Positions 38,686 to 47,503 are shown, counted from the stretch's first letter. The stretch is 64,000 nt of DNA from Desulfoprunum benzoelyticum (GCF_014201505.1 NZ_JACHEO010000015.1:30572-94571); one strand, 5' to 3'. The notes: a model not told the origin generated them from the letters alone. Numbers and translations are program-made.

Positions 38686-39648
38686 ATGAGGATTCCTTTT
38701 ACATCATCACCGTCGTTCCGAATCGTCGCCGTCCTGGTAATGACGTTCCTGCTCCTTGCCCCCATCCCGACCACGGCGGACGGAGAGCCGGGACCGTTCT
38801 TCCTGATGGGCAGCGGCCGGCTGCACCTGAAGAATCTGCGCAACGGCCGGGAGGCCGGGGTCGAGCTGCTCAACCCCGACGGGTCGCTGAACGATGCCGC
38901 CCTGAATGAGGTCGATCGGGTTTTCGGTTTCCCGACGACGGCAAAAGGTGAGCACATCTCCCCCCGCCTCCTCGGCATGGTCAGCTATTTTGCCGACCGC
39001 ATGGCCCCTGGGGCGACCATCAACATCGAATCGGCCTACCGCAGTCCGGAGTACAACGACGGGATCCGCAAGAGAGGCGCCAATGCCGCCCGGACCAGCA
39101 CCCACATGGATGGCATGGCCCTCGATTTCTGGCTTGAAGGCGTCGACGGCAAAAAACTGTGGCAGACCATCAGAGAACAGGACTGCTGCGGCGTCGGTCA
39201 CTACGGTGGCAAGACGATCCACCTCGACGCCGGTCGGCCCAGGTTCTGGGAGGCGGCAACCTCGGGGACCAAGACGGTCGAGCCCGACCACAACCGTCAT
39301 CTCTATCTGTCAACCGAGTATGATCGCTACCGGCCGGGGGGGCGGCTGCGCCTGTCGCTGTCCGGCCTCAGCACCTTCGGCTTCGGGGTCAGGCCCATGG
39401 CCGTCGTCGAATCCGAAAAGTCCGGGGAACAGGCGCCGCTGGCGCTCGACCTTCCCGCCCCAACCGGCAGCGACTGCATTCTGCTTCAGGACCGCAAGGC
39501 CACCCGCTTCCTGTACGCCACCCTGCCGGCGACCCTGCCGGCCGGCCGCTACCGGATCGGCCTCGACTTCTGCAACCGCCCCTTCCCGCAGATGCCGGCC
39601 ACGGCCCGGTCCAACGTTATCGAGATCGGCGGCCAGACTCCGCGGTGA
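38686..39648 (+). CDS. Secreted DUF882/peptidase M15-like protein
   Basis: 320 residues. A signal or anchor helix (VAVLVMTFLLLAPIPTTA) comes first, then a D-Ala-D-Ala-carboxypeptidase-like fold with zinc-type residues in SAYRSPEYN, RTSTHMDGMALDF and GGKTIHLDAG, as in YcbK/DUF882. A C-terminal part of about 120 residues (about 200-320) is beta-rich and unlike known catalytic domains. Likely to act on peptidoglycan in the periplasm. The start is at the ATG 38686; a TTG seven codons earlier is weaker. Confidence 0.78.
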   Translation: MRIPFTSSPSFRIVAVLVMTFLLLAPIPTTADGEPGPFFLMGSGRLHLKNLRNGREAGVELLNPDGSLNDAALNEVDRVFGFPTTAKGEHISPRLLGMVSYFADRMAPGATINIESAYRSPEYNDGIRKRGANAARTSTHMDGMALDFWLEGVDGKKLWQTIREQDCCGVGHYGGKTIHLDAGRPRFWEAATSGTKTVEPDHNRHLYLSTEYDRYRPGGRLRLSLSGLSTFGFGVRPMAVVESEKSGEQAPLALDLPAPTGSDCILLQDRKATRFLYATLPATLPAGRYRIGLDFCNRPFPQMPATARSNVIEIGGQTPR

Positions 39649-39700
39649 ACACCAGCGCCGCCGCATCAAACCGCCCCGCCGACACCATCGCCGGCCAGGC

Positions 39701-39916
39701 TCAACCGCCGCCGTCTTCATTTATCCACTCCCAGACGATGCAGTCCTCGGGACAAAAACTGATCGCCTCGGCCACCTGCTCCTGCGGATAGGCCGGCAGC
39801 TCGACCACCTCCATCAGCCCGGTCTGGTCGTTGAAGCGGAACACCTCGGGGGCGATTTCGACGCAGCCGCGGCAGTAGCTGCACAACCCCGGGTCGATGA
39901 CCGGTATCATCCGCAT
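39701..39916 (-). CDS. Single-cluster [4Fe-4S] ferredoxin
   Basis: 71 residues. C12-x2-C15-x2-C18 with the distal C55 (followed by Pro) gives one [4Fe-4S] cluster; C59 is extra. It is the short one-cluster type. GGAGGTGAT precedes the ATG at 39916. It diverges from the flavodiiron operon and could feed it electrons, by position only. Confidence 0.9.
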   Translation of the reverse strand: MRMIPVIDPGLCSYCRGCVEIAPEVFRFNDQTGLMEVVELPAYPQEQVAEAISFCPEDCIVWEWINEDGGG

Positions 39917-40050
39917 ATCACCTCCATTTTCCCTTTCAACAGCAACCTGCCGATCTTGACAACAGGCAAAAAAGATCAACTTTGTGAGCTACTATGACAA
40001 TCAGCGGCGGAATGTCAATCGACATCCAGCGCGGAAAGTTCTGTCCACAC

Positions 40051-40086
40051 TTGTAATAACCGTTCCCATATTCTAATATGGGAACG
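40051..40086 (+). promoter_or_regulatory. Promoter and palindromic operator of the flavodiiron operon
   Basis: TTGTAA (40051-40056), 17-base spacer, TAATAT (40074-40079). A perfect 12-bp inverted repeat with a 2-base centre, arms CGTTCCCATATT (40061-40072) and AATATGGGAACG (40075-40086), covers the spacer, -10 and start region. A protein bound there would block initiation. Regulator unknown. Confidence 0.7.
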
Positions 40087-40132
40087 TTCTCTGCTCGTCA
40101 CTGCACAACCAACTCATCACTGGAGGGGGAGT

Positions 40133-41341
40133 ATGCGCACAACCGAATTGACCAAAGGAATCTACTGGGTCGGAGCCATCGATTGGGATATCAGGGATTT
40201 CCATGGATATTCCACCGATCGGGGCACCACCTACAACGCCTACCTGGTCATCGACGAGAAAGTCACCCTGTTCGATACCGTCAAACATTCGCACATCGAT
40301 GAACTGCTGCGCCGTATCCGCGCCATCATCGACCCCGAAAAGATCGATTATCTGGTCGTCAACCACGTCGAGATGGACCACTCGGGCGCCCTGCCGGCGA
40401 TGATGGAAATCATCAAGCCGGAGAAACTGATCTGCTCCCCGGCCGGCCACAAGGCCATCGTCGACCATTTTCACCGCGACGACTGGCCGTTTACGATCGT
40501 CAAGACCGGCGACCAGATCTCACTCGGCCGGCGCACCATCCAGTTCCTCGAAACCAAGATGCTGCACTGGCCCGATTCGATGTTCTCCTACCTCAAGGAG
40601 GACGGGATCCTGATCTCCAGCGATGCCTTCGGCGAGCACTACGCCTCGAGCGAACGCTTCGACGACGAAGCCCCGCTCGGCGACGTCATGAACGAGGCGA
40701 CCAAATACTATGCCAACATCCTCTACCTTTACTCGCCCCTGGTCGGCAAACTGCTGAAGACGGTGAGCGATATGAACCTCGACATCAAGATGATCGCCCC
40801 GGACCACGGGGTCATCTGGCGCAGCCATATCGACACCATCCTCAAGGCCTACGACCGCTGGAGTTGCCAGCAGACCGACAACAAGGCCCTCGTCATCTAC
40901 GACACCATGTGGCATTCGACCGAAAAGATGGCCGAAGCCGTAGCCCTCGGCCTGGAGGAGGCCGGGGTGAAATACGCCCTGCTCAACCTCAAGCACCACC
41001 ACCGCAGCGACGTGATGACCCGGATACTGGAAGCCAGGGCCGTGATCCTCGGCAGTTCGACCATGAACAACGGCCTCCTGCCGCGGATGGCCGGCTTCCT
41101 CAGCTACATGCGCGGCCTCAAGCCGACCGGCAAACTCGGCGCCGCCTTCGGCTCCTTCGGCTGGAGCGGCGAAGCGGTCAAGCTGCTGACCACCGCCCTG
41201 ACCGAGATGAAGTTCGATGTGATCGAGGAAGGCCTGCGGATGAAATACGTGCCGACTGCCGCCCAGCTTGAGGAATGCCGGGAGATGGGCAAACGGATAG
41301 GGATGGCGATGTTGAACAGCACGACCAAGGAAGGCAGGTGA
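40133..41341 (+). CDS. Flavodiiron protein (O2/NO reductase)
   Basis: 402 residues. It reduces O2 to water and/or NO to N2O without making radicals. The N-terminal beta-lactamase-like domain has the full canonical diiron set: H78, E80, D82 and H83 (NHVEMDHSG), H145, D164, H225. The C-terminal FMN flavodoxin domain starts near residue 251 (ALVIYDTMWHSTEKMA). No rubredoxin domain is fused. A strong GGAGGGGGAGT site precedes the ATG. First gene of the operon. Confidence 0.95.
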   Translation: MRTTELTKGIYWVGAIDWDIRDFHGYSTDRGTTYNAYLVIDEKVTLFDTVKHSHIDELLRRIRAIIDPEKIDYLVVNHVEMDHSGALPAMMEIIKPEKLICSPAGHKAIVDHFHRDDWPFTIVKTGDQISLGRRTIQFLETKMLHWPDSMFSYLKEDGILISSDAFGEHYASSERFDDEAPLGDVMNEATKYYANILYLYSPLVGKLLKTVSDMNLDIKMIAPDHGVIWRSHIDTILKAYDRWSCQQTDNKALVIYDTMWHSTEKMAEAVALGLEEAGVKYALLNLKHHHRSDVMTRILEARAVILGSSTMNNGLLPRMAGFLSYMRGLKPTGKLGAAFGSFGWSGEAVKLLTTALTEMKFDVIEEGLRMKYVPTAAQLEECREMGKRIGMAMLNSTTKEGR

Positions 41342-41841
41342 AGCCGGAAGGAGCGGCGCTGACCCGCATCGCCCGGCACCGGGTCCTTGCCGCCGGCGAT
41401 TCGTTCGCCGTCTGCAGCCGGCAGGTGCGGCGTTTCTTCGAGCGGACCTCGCTGGTGGGCTACGACTCTCTCGAGATCCGGGAGGATCGGTCGCTGGCCG
41501 GCGACGACCCGGGATTTGCCGAGACCCTGGCCGCCGCCGTCGCCGAGAACAGGCAGATCGTTCATTCGCTGGCCGGCGATCTGGAAAAGACCGGGATTCG
41601 CACGATAGCCGAGCTCTCTCATCTGCAGCAGGGGTATCCGAGCAAGGTCCTGCATATCCTCACCCATTTCCTCGACGGCTTTATCGGTGTCGACTCGTTT
41701 TTCTACAACCTGATAGACGACAGCCACTGGCTGCCGGAGGCGACGAGCGCCGCCATGAGCAGAAATCCCGGGAAATACTGGCTCATCCTGGTCGACGGCT
41801 ACTCGGCGACACCGGACCAGGCGGCACTGCTCCACCCATAG
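41338..41841 (+). CDS. Unknown protein in the flavodiiron operon
   Basis: 167 residues from a GTG at 41338, which overlaps the flavodiiron stop (GTGA) and has AAGGAAGG just before it. No family was recognised. It is mostly helical, with one Cys (CSRQVRRFFER) and a conserved-looking stretch LHILTHFLDGFIGVDSFFYNLIDDSHW in the middle. It is soluble by sequence. Being translated with the flavodiiron protein, it is probably a functional partner. Confidence 0.75.
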   Translation: MKPEGAALTRIARHRVLAAGDSFAVCSRQVRRFFERTSLVGYDSLEIREDRSLAGDDPGFAETLAAAVAENRQIVHSLAGDLEKTGIRTIAELSHLQQGYPSKVLHILTHFLDGFIGVDSFFYNLIDDSHWLPEATSAAMSRNPGKYWLILVDGYSATPDQAALLHP

Positions 41842-41869
41842 CGGCGGCACCCAGACAACCCAACCCACA

Positions 41870-42697
41870 ATGGAAAACCCGATGAACTGGCAGTCACTTT
41901 TCGACCATGGCAGGGAAATCACCGCAGAAGAGGCCCACGAGTACATCGGCAATCTGCCGCCGCACGACCTCCAGCTCATCGATGTCCGCCAGCCCAAGGA
42001 ATACCGGGATGCCCACATCCCCGGCGCTGTCCTCATCCCCCTCAATGAACTGCCGCAGCGGCTGGGCGAGATCGATCCCGCCAGGAACACCATCGTCTAC
42101 TGTCGCAGTGGCCACCGCAGCGCCGCCGCCTGCCAGATCCTTGGCCAGGCCGGCATTGCCAGAGTCCTCAACCTGCGAGGCGGAATGCTGCAATGGCAGG
42201 GGAATCGTGCTGCCGGCGAGGAAACCGAGGGACTCGAGTTCTTTGTCAGGGGCGACTTCCCCTCTGCCGCCGCCATGGCCTGCAGCATGGAGGCCGGTCT
42301 CAAGGAGTTTTACCTCGCCGCCGCCGCCCAGACCGTGGATCCGGAGAGCCGGAACTTCCTCGTCGCCATGGCCCGGCTCGAGGACGGCCATATCACCCGG
42401 TTGAGGGAGAGGCACGGCCTGGCCGAAACCGACCCGGCAGCCACGATGCCGACCGGGGTGATCGAGGGGGGGATGCAGACCGCCGACATCATCGAGGCTT
42501 TCCGCACCTCCTTCACCGATCTGCAATCCCTTGTCCAGCTGGCGATGATGTTCGAGGCCCAGGCACTCGATCTCTACAGCCGTCTGGCCCGCCGCCAGGA
42601 CAATCCCGGACTGCGGAACTTCTTCCTCGACATGGCCGGCGAGGAACGGCATCATCTGAACAGATTGGCCAGAGAGCTTGACAAGCTGCTGACCTGA
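41870..42697 (+). CDS. Rhodanese-ferritin-like fusion protein
   Basis: 275 residues. Residues 15-115 are a rhodanese with active-site loop CRSGHRS (C78). Residues 125-275 are a four-helix ferritin-like region, with helix pairs carrying EAGLKEFY, EDGHITRLRE, EAQALDLYSR and EERHHLNRLAR. These give Glu/His residues suited to a diiron site. It could move sulfane sulfur and react with peroxide in one protein. Gene order places it between the unknown protein and the rhodanese-MBL gene. Confidence 0.88.
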   Translation: MENPMNWQSLFDHGREITAEEAHEYIGNLPPHDLQLIDVRQPKEYRDAHIPGAVLIPLNELPQRLGEIDPARNTIVYCRSGHRSAAACQILGQAGIARVLNLRGGMLQWQGNRAAGEETEGLEFFVRGDFPSAAAMACSMEAGLKEFYLAAAAQTVDPESRNFLVAMARLEDGHITRLRERHGLAETDPAATMPTGVIEGGMQTADIIEAFRTSFTDLQSLVQLAMMFEAQALDLYSRLARRQDNPGLRNFFLDMAGEERHHLNRLARELDKLLT

Positions 42698-42765
42698 GAC
42701 AAACATCGACCATGGACCGCCAGCGCGGTCGATCACACTTCGGCATTTTACATCAAGGAGCGTCA

Positions 42766-43926
42766 ATGAGTCTTTTCACCTATACGGCCGCGGAGCTGTA
42801 TTCCTGGATCACCGGCAAGGAGGACATCGTCGTCATCGATGTCCGTAACACCATCGATTTCGGCAAATTTCACCTCGAATCACCGTTCCCGTTCGAGATG
42901 CACAACATCCCCTATTTCGATTTCATCGAAGACGAGGACGGAAGTGTCGCCAGGGTTCCGCAGGGAAGCCGAATCAGGATCGTCTGCGCCAAGGAAAGCT
43001 CGGCCAGATTTGTCGCCGAGATCTTCGACCGCCATGGTTTCACCGATGTCGGCTACCTCGAGGGAGGGATCAAGAGCTGGGGCAACCTGCTCGTCCCGGT
43101 CCGGCTCAACCCCGGCGCCGGATTCTCGCTGTACCAGTTCATCCGCCCCGGCAAGGCCTCGTGCAGCTACGGCCTGATCTACAAGGACGAACTGATGCTG
43201 TTCGACCCCTCGCGCAACGTCAGGTTCTACCTCGACTTCGCCGCCGCACACGGCTGCCGGCTGGTCGCCACCTTCGAAACCCATCTCCAGGCCGACTACA
43301 TTGCCGGCAGTCGCCTCCTCGCCGCCGCCACCGGCGCCAGGTTCTACGCCAATGCCAGTGATTTCGCCCATGCCAAGCTGAGCTACAGCGCCCTGCAGGA
43401 CGGCGGGATCCACTCCTTCTCCCAGGCCGGAGGGCCAACCGTCAAGGTCCTGTTCACCCCCGGCCATACCCCCGGCAGCACCAGCTTCATCGTCAATGAA
43501 CAGTACCTGATCTCCGGCGACTCGATCTTCATCCATTCGATCGGCCGCCCCGACCTCGGCGGCAAGGTCGACGAGTGGTCCGTAGCCCTTTTCCGGACTC
43601 TGAAGATGATGTGGGCCCTCGACGACGGCATGATCGTCCTGCCGGCTCATTTCATGAGCTGGGACGAAGCCGACGGCAACCTGACATTTACCGCGACACT
43701 GGCCAGGACCCGGGAGTACAACAGCGACATCCACGCCATCACCGACAGTGCTGCCTTCCTTGCCTTCATCAAGGCCAACATGCGCAAGCAGCCCGACGAA
43801 TACGCCGCAATCAGGCGAATTAATGCCAATCTCGAAGAAGTCGATGACGAACGGGCGGAGGAACTCGATCTGGGCAAGAACGAGTGCGCCGCGGAGGCCC
43901 ATGCCGCGAGCAAGGCGGGAAACTAA
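42766..43926 (+). CDS. Rhodanese-metallo-beta-lactamase fusion (persulfide dioxygenase-like)
   Basis: 386 residues. An N-terminal rhodanese (active Cys C74 in CAKESSAR) precedes a beta-lactamase fold like the ETHE1 persulfide dioxygenases, with GRPDLGG near 260. Of the HxHxDH motif only H173 and D177 remain: it reads H-L-Q-A-D-Y. The mononuclear iron residues H173, H234 and D252 of ETHE1 are kept, and H295 is present. AAGGAG sits five bases upstream of the ATG. Likely oxidation of persulfide to sulfite, not proven. Confidence 0.88.
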   Translation: MSLFTYTAAELYSWITGKEDIVVIDVRNTIDFGKFHLESPFPFEMHNIPYFDFIEDEDGSVARVPQGSRIRIVCAKESSARFVAEIFDRHGFTDVGYLEGGIKSWGNLLVPVRLNPGAGFSLYQFIRPGKASCSYGLIYKDELMLFDPSRNVRFYLDFAAAHGCRLVATFETHLQADYIAGSRLLAAATGARFYANASDFAHAKLSYSALQDGGIHSFSQAGGPTVKVLFTPGHTPGSTSFIVNEQYLISGDSIFIHSIGRPDLGGKVDEWSVALFRTLKMMWALDDGMIVLPAHFMSWDEADGNLTFTATLARTREYNSDIHAITDSAAFLAFIKANMRKQPDEYAAIRRINANLEEVDDERAEELDLGKNECAAEAHAASKAGN

Positions 43927-43984
43927 CCGGTGACTGCAGACGGTCCCTTTCCCTGTCCCCCGCACGGAGAACAGGGAAAGAGGA

Positions 43985-44392
43985 TCAGATCCTGGTTTCG
44001 GTCAACCACAAATCGTGCAGATTGCAGAAACTGGTGGCGATGACAACCCCGGTATACCCCTCCGGGAGTTCATAGGTGGATACGGCCTCCGGATCTCCGG
44101 CGTTGAAGGTCCTGCTGCCCTGAACGACGCCGTCCGCCAGCACCAGGGTGTGGCGGACGACAAAATGCTTCTCCGTCATCGGGTGGTTGGTCTGCACCTT
44201 CACCGTATTGCCTTCGACGGTGATCACCGGCGCATGGCTGCCTTCCTTCTGCGTCCACTTGCCGGGATGCTCGGCGGTGTAGACGACACTCCCCAGCAAC
44301 GATGAATCGGCAGCCTCAGCCGATCCCGTCCCCATCAAGGCAGCCGCGGCCGCGGCGAAGGAACTCTTCAGAAATGTCCTTCTATCCGGCAT
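43985..44392 (-). CDS. Tat-exported superoxide reductase
   Basis: 135 residues. It reduces superoxide to peroxide at a mononuclear Fe(His)4Cys centre. The five ligands of the neelaredoxin/desulfoferrodoxin centre II are visible: H53, H70, H76, C123 and H126 (CNLHDLW). There is no rubredoxin-like centre I. Unusually, it begins with a twin-arginine signal (RRTFLKSSFAAAAAALM, then an Ala-rich stretch to about residue 28). It should therefore act in the periplasm. AGGGAGAGAAC precedes the ATG. Confidence 0.9.
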   Translation of the reverse strand: MPDRRTFLKSSFAAAAAALMGTGSAEAADSSLLGSVVYTAEHPGKWTQKEGSHAPVITVEGNTVKVQTNHPMTEKHFVVRHTLVLADGVVQGSRTFNAGDPEAVSTYELPEGYTGVVIATSFCNLHDLWLTETRI

Positions 44393-44471
44393 GTTCTCTC
44401 TCCCTGCAATTACTCTATCTACGGTAAAGGTTGGTTGTAAATGGCAGCCCCCTGCCCAAAAATAACTGGGT

Positions 44472-44497
44472 ATTATACCTTCATTTGTCGAAATGAA
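44472..44497 (-). promoter_or_regulatory. Promoter and operator of the superoxide reductase gene
   Basis: On the minus strand a TATAAT -10 (44472-44477) is preceded by a perfect 7-bp inverted repeat with 4-base centre: TTCATTT, GTCG, AAATGAA (44480-44497, plus-strand reading). The palindrome lies where the spacer and -35 would be. No good -35 is seen, so the site may be activated or repressed. Confidence 0.5.
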
Positions 44498-44643
44498 AAG
44501 TCTTTGGGCCCAAAGAGAAGGTATACTGCGGCGATGGTCGCTCTCGACCTGCACCACAACATCCTTGCCTGCCGTTCAAAGGTGCAAAAAATTCTTCCTG
44601 CCGTGCACTGAGCGGCGCAAGCAAGCCTGTACATACGACCCCT

Positions 44644-45444
44644 ATGCGAATCTACGAAGATTACAGCGATGAGCCGGAGGTGATCTTTCGCCCCCTCTCC
44701 GATGCACTCCACAGCCGACTGTATGCAGTGGAGATGGCGGATTTTGCCGATGATTTCGGTTTCTATCGGGCCCACCTGCCAGCGGTCGGCGATGTTCTCG
44801 AAGTCGCCTGCGGCGCCTGCCGGATCGGCCGGGCGCTGGCATCCTGCGACCGACGGGTAACCGGGATCGACATTTCCCTGCCGATGCTGCGCCAGGCTCG
44901 CGAGGCAGAGGGGCCGAACTGCCGGCTGGCGGCGATGGACATGCGGCAGCTCGCCTTCCGCACCCGCTTCGATGCCGTCATCATTGCCTACAACAGCCTC
45001 AATCTCCTCGTCGCCCCCGACGACATCCACGCCTGCCTCGCCGGATGCCGCGCCGCGCTGAAGGACCATGGCCGCCTGCTGCTGCAGCTCTTCGTCCCGG
45101 GACAACAGCTGCTCCGGCAACCAGGGAGGAAAATCTTCCAATTCCAGATCTTCGACGACCCGCAGTTCGGCCGCATCGTCAAGGAGATCCTCCGCACCTA
45201 CGATCCCGAGCTCCATGTCCTGAGCCTCGAAGAACGCTATCGGCTGCGCCCAGCCAGCGGCGACGGCGCCGCCAACGAGGACTTCGCGCGGCAGATGCGA
45301 CTCCGTGCCTGGCCGGCGGATGAATGGCTCGCCGTCCTCGCCGGTTCGGGATTCTCCGTCAGCCGAAGCTTCGGCGATTACGACCTGTCACCTTTTTTTT
45401 CCGGAACCGGCAGCATTCTGCTGGTGACCGCCGACCGCATTTGA
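44644..45444 (+). CDS. Class I SAM-dependent methyltransferase
   Basis: 266 residues. It has a Rossmann-like core with motif I VLEVACGACRIGRAL near residue 51 and the following acidic strand VTGIDIS. The C-terminal half is less conserved. The substrate cannot be told. It diverges from the superoxide reductase gene and is followed by the hcp promoter region. Confidence 0.83.
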   Translation: MRIYEDYSDEPEVIFRPLSDALHSRLYAVEMADFADDFGFYRAHLPAVGDVLEVACGACRIGRALASCDRRVTGIDISLPMLRQAREAEGPNCRLAAMDMRQLAFRTRFDAVIIAYNSLNLLVAPDDIHACLAGCRAALKDHGRLLLQLFVPGQQLLRQPGRKIFQFQIFDDPQFGRIVKEILRTYDPELHVLSLEERYRLRPASGDGAANEDFARQMRLRAWPADEWLAVLAGSGFSVSRSFGDYDLSPFFSGTGSILLVTADRI

Positions 45445-45483
45445 AATCCTGTCCTGCCGTTTTTCGAAAAAAAAACGCTTCTC

Positions 45484-45525
45484 TTGACCTAGATCAAGGA
45501 GAAGGCAACAAACTTCCTGTAGGAT
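45484..45525 (+). promoter_or_regulatory. FNR/HcpR-type box and -10 of hcp
   Basis: TTGACCTAGATCAA at 45484-45497, imperfect palindrome of the CRP/FNR class. A TAGGAT -10 lies at 45520-45525, so the box centre is near -41.5 from the likely start (about 45532), a class II activator position. The same layout occurs upstream of 48418. Confidence 0.72.
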
Positions 45526-45649
45526 CATCCTCAACAACAAACGGAAAGCATCAAACAACGGACCGGCATCAATTTGACAAGCAGCACCTAAAAAGCGTAT
45601 CCATGAGGATAACCCATCAAGGATACACAACACCATCCAGGAGGATACC

Positions 45650-47284
45650 ATGTTTTGTAATCAGTGCGAACAGACTGCTCAAGGAACCGGCTGCACCAAG
45701 ATCGGCGTATGCGGCAAGACCAACGAGGTCGCTGGGCTTCAGGACCTGCTCACCTACGCTCTGCAGGGCCTCTCGCTCGTTGCCGTCGAAGGCCGCAAGG
45801 TCGGCATTGTCGATCAGGCCATCAACCGTTTCACCGCCGAGGCGACGTTTGCCTGCCTGACCAACGTCGACTTCGATCCACTCCGGTTCCAGAACTGGAT
45901 CAACTCTGCCGTTCAACTCCGCGAAGAGCTGAAGAAAAAGGTTGCCGCCGCCGGTGGCAAGGTCGATTTTGCGGCCGCCGCCGCTTCCTTTGTCCCGGCA
46001 GGCACCCTCGAGGGGCTGATCGCCCAGGGCGAACAACTCGATTTCATCAACACCCTCGACCCCAACCCCGATCTGCGCTCGCTGAAACAGATCACCGTCT
46101 ACGGCCTGCGCGGCCTCGCCGCCTATGCCGACCATGCGGCGATCCTCGGCCAGGAGGACGATACCGTCTACGCCTTCATCCATCAGGCCCTTGCCGACCT
46201 GACCCGCACCGATCTCAGCCTCGAAACCCTGGTGGGACTGGCCCTGAAATGCGGCGAGGTCAACCTCAAGGCGATGGAACTGCTTGACGCCGGCAACACC
46301 GGCACCTACGGCCACCCGGTACCGACCCCGGTCCCGCTCGGCCAGAAAAAGGGCAAGGCGATCCTGGTCTCCGGCCACGATCTCAAGGATCTCGACATGC
46401 TGCTCAAGCAGACCGAGGGCAAGGGCATCAACATCTACACCCACGGCGAGATGCTGCCGACCCACGCCTATCCGGAATTGAAGAAGTACCCGCACTTCTT
46501 CGGCCACTACGGCACCGCCTGGCAGAACCAGCAGAAGGAACTGCCGAACTTCCCCGGCGCCATCCTCTTCACCACCAACTGCATCCAGAAGCCGCACGAT
46601 TCCTACAAGGCCAACGTCTTCACCACCGGCCTGGTCGGCTGGCCGGATGTCGCCCATGTCGGCGCGGACAAGGATTTCACCCCGGTGATCAACCGCGCCC
46701 TGGCCTTGCCGGGTTTTGCCGAAGATGTCGACCGCGGAACGGTACTGACCGGTTTCGCCCGCAACACCGTCCTCGGTGTGGCCGACAAGGTCATCGATGC
46801 CGTCAAGAGCAAGGCCATCCGCCACTTCTTCCTGGTCGGCGGTTGCGACGGGGCCAAGCCGGGCCGCAATTACTACACCGAGTTCGTCGAGCAGGTACCG
46901 CAGGACTGCATGGTCCTGACGCTGGCCTGCGGCAAGTTCCGCTTCTTCGACAAACAGCTCGGCGACATCGGCGGCATCCCCCGCCTGCTCGATGTCGGCC
47001 AGTGCAACGACGCCTATTCGGCGATCCAGATCGCCGTCGCCCTGGCCGGAGCCTTCAACTGCGGGGTCAACGACCTGCCGCTGTCGATGATTCTCTCGTG
47101 GTACGAGCAGAAGGCGGTGGTCATCCTGCTGACCCTGTTCAGCCTCGGCATCAAGGACATCCGCCTCGGACCGTCGCTGCCGGCCTTCATCACCCCGAAC
47201 GTGCTCAACGTCCTGGTCGAGAACTTCGCGGTGAAACCGATCGCCGCCACCCCGGCCGAAGACCTGCAGGCAATCCTCGGTTGA
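45650..47284 (+). CDS. hcp: Hybrid cluster protein (hydroxylamine reductase), class I
   Basis: 544 residues. The N-terminal cysteines C3, C6, C15, C21 (C-x2-C-x8-C-x5-C) hold the [4Fe-4S] cluster as in Desulfovibrio Hcp; the hybrid 4Fe-2S-2O cluster is in the rest. Hcp reduces hydroxylamine to ammonia in vitro and protects against NO. The start MFCNQCEQTAQG fits the family. AGGAG lies nine bases upstream. Its usual ferredoxin partner is one gene further on. Confidence 0.96.
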   Translation: MFCNQCEQTAQGTGCTKIGVCGKTNEVAGLQDLLTYALQGLSLVAVEGRKVGIVDQAINRFTAEATFACLTNVDFDPLRFQNWINSAVQLREELKKKVAAAGGKVDFAAAAASFVPAGTLEGLIAQGEQLDFINTLDPNPDLRSLKQITVYGLRGLAAYADHAAILGQEDDTVYAFIHQALADLTRTDLSLETLVGLALKCGEVNLKAMELLDAGNTGTYGHPVPTPVPLGQKKGKAILVSGHDLKDLDMLLKQTEGKGINIYTHGEMLPTHAYPELKKYPHFFGHYGTAWQNQQKELPNFPGAILFTTNCIQKPHDSYKANVFTTGLVGWPDVAHVGADKDFTPVINRALALPGFAEDVDRGTVLTGFARNTVLGVADKVIDAVKSKAIRHFFLVGGCDGAKPGRNYYTEFVEQVPQDCMVLTLACGKFRFFDKQLGDIGGIPRLLDVGQCNDAYSAIQIAVALAGAFNCGVNDLPLSMILSWYEQKAVVILLTLFSLGIKDIRLGPSLPAFITPNVLNVLVENFAVKPIAATPAEDLQAILG

Positions 47285-47503
47285 TCCCTGCCGCGGCAAC
47301 GGGTGCAGCCATGGATTGCACGTGAGTGGCGATCCGAAGGCGGGGGCAGAAACCGCTCCCGCCTTCGCTGCGACAGCCTGGTCCTGTTCACGACGAACAG
47401 AACCGGGCTGTGTCTTTGGAGAAGCTTCATCCCGGCTGGGCCACCCGGGCCTGTCCCGGATTACCGGTTCAGCCGTCAAGGCTCCGGGAGCATCAACCTC
47501 AAC

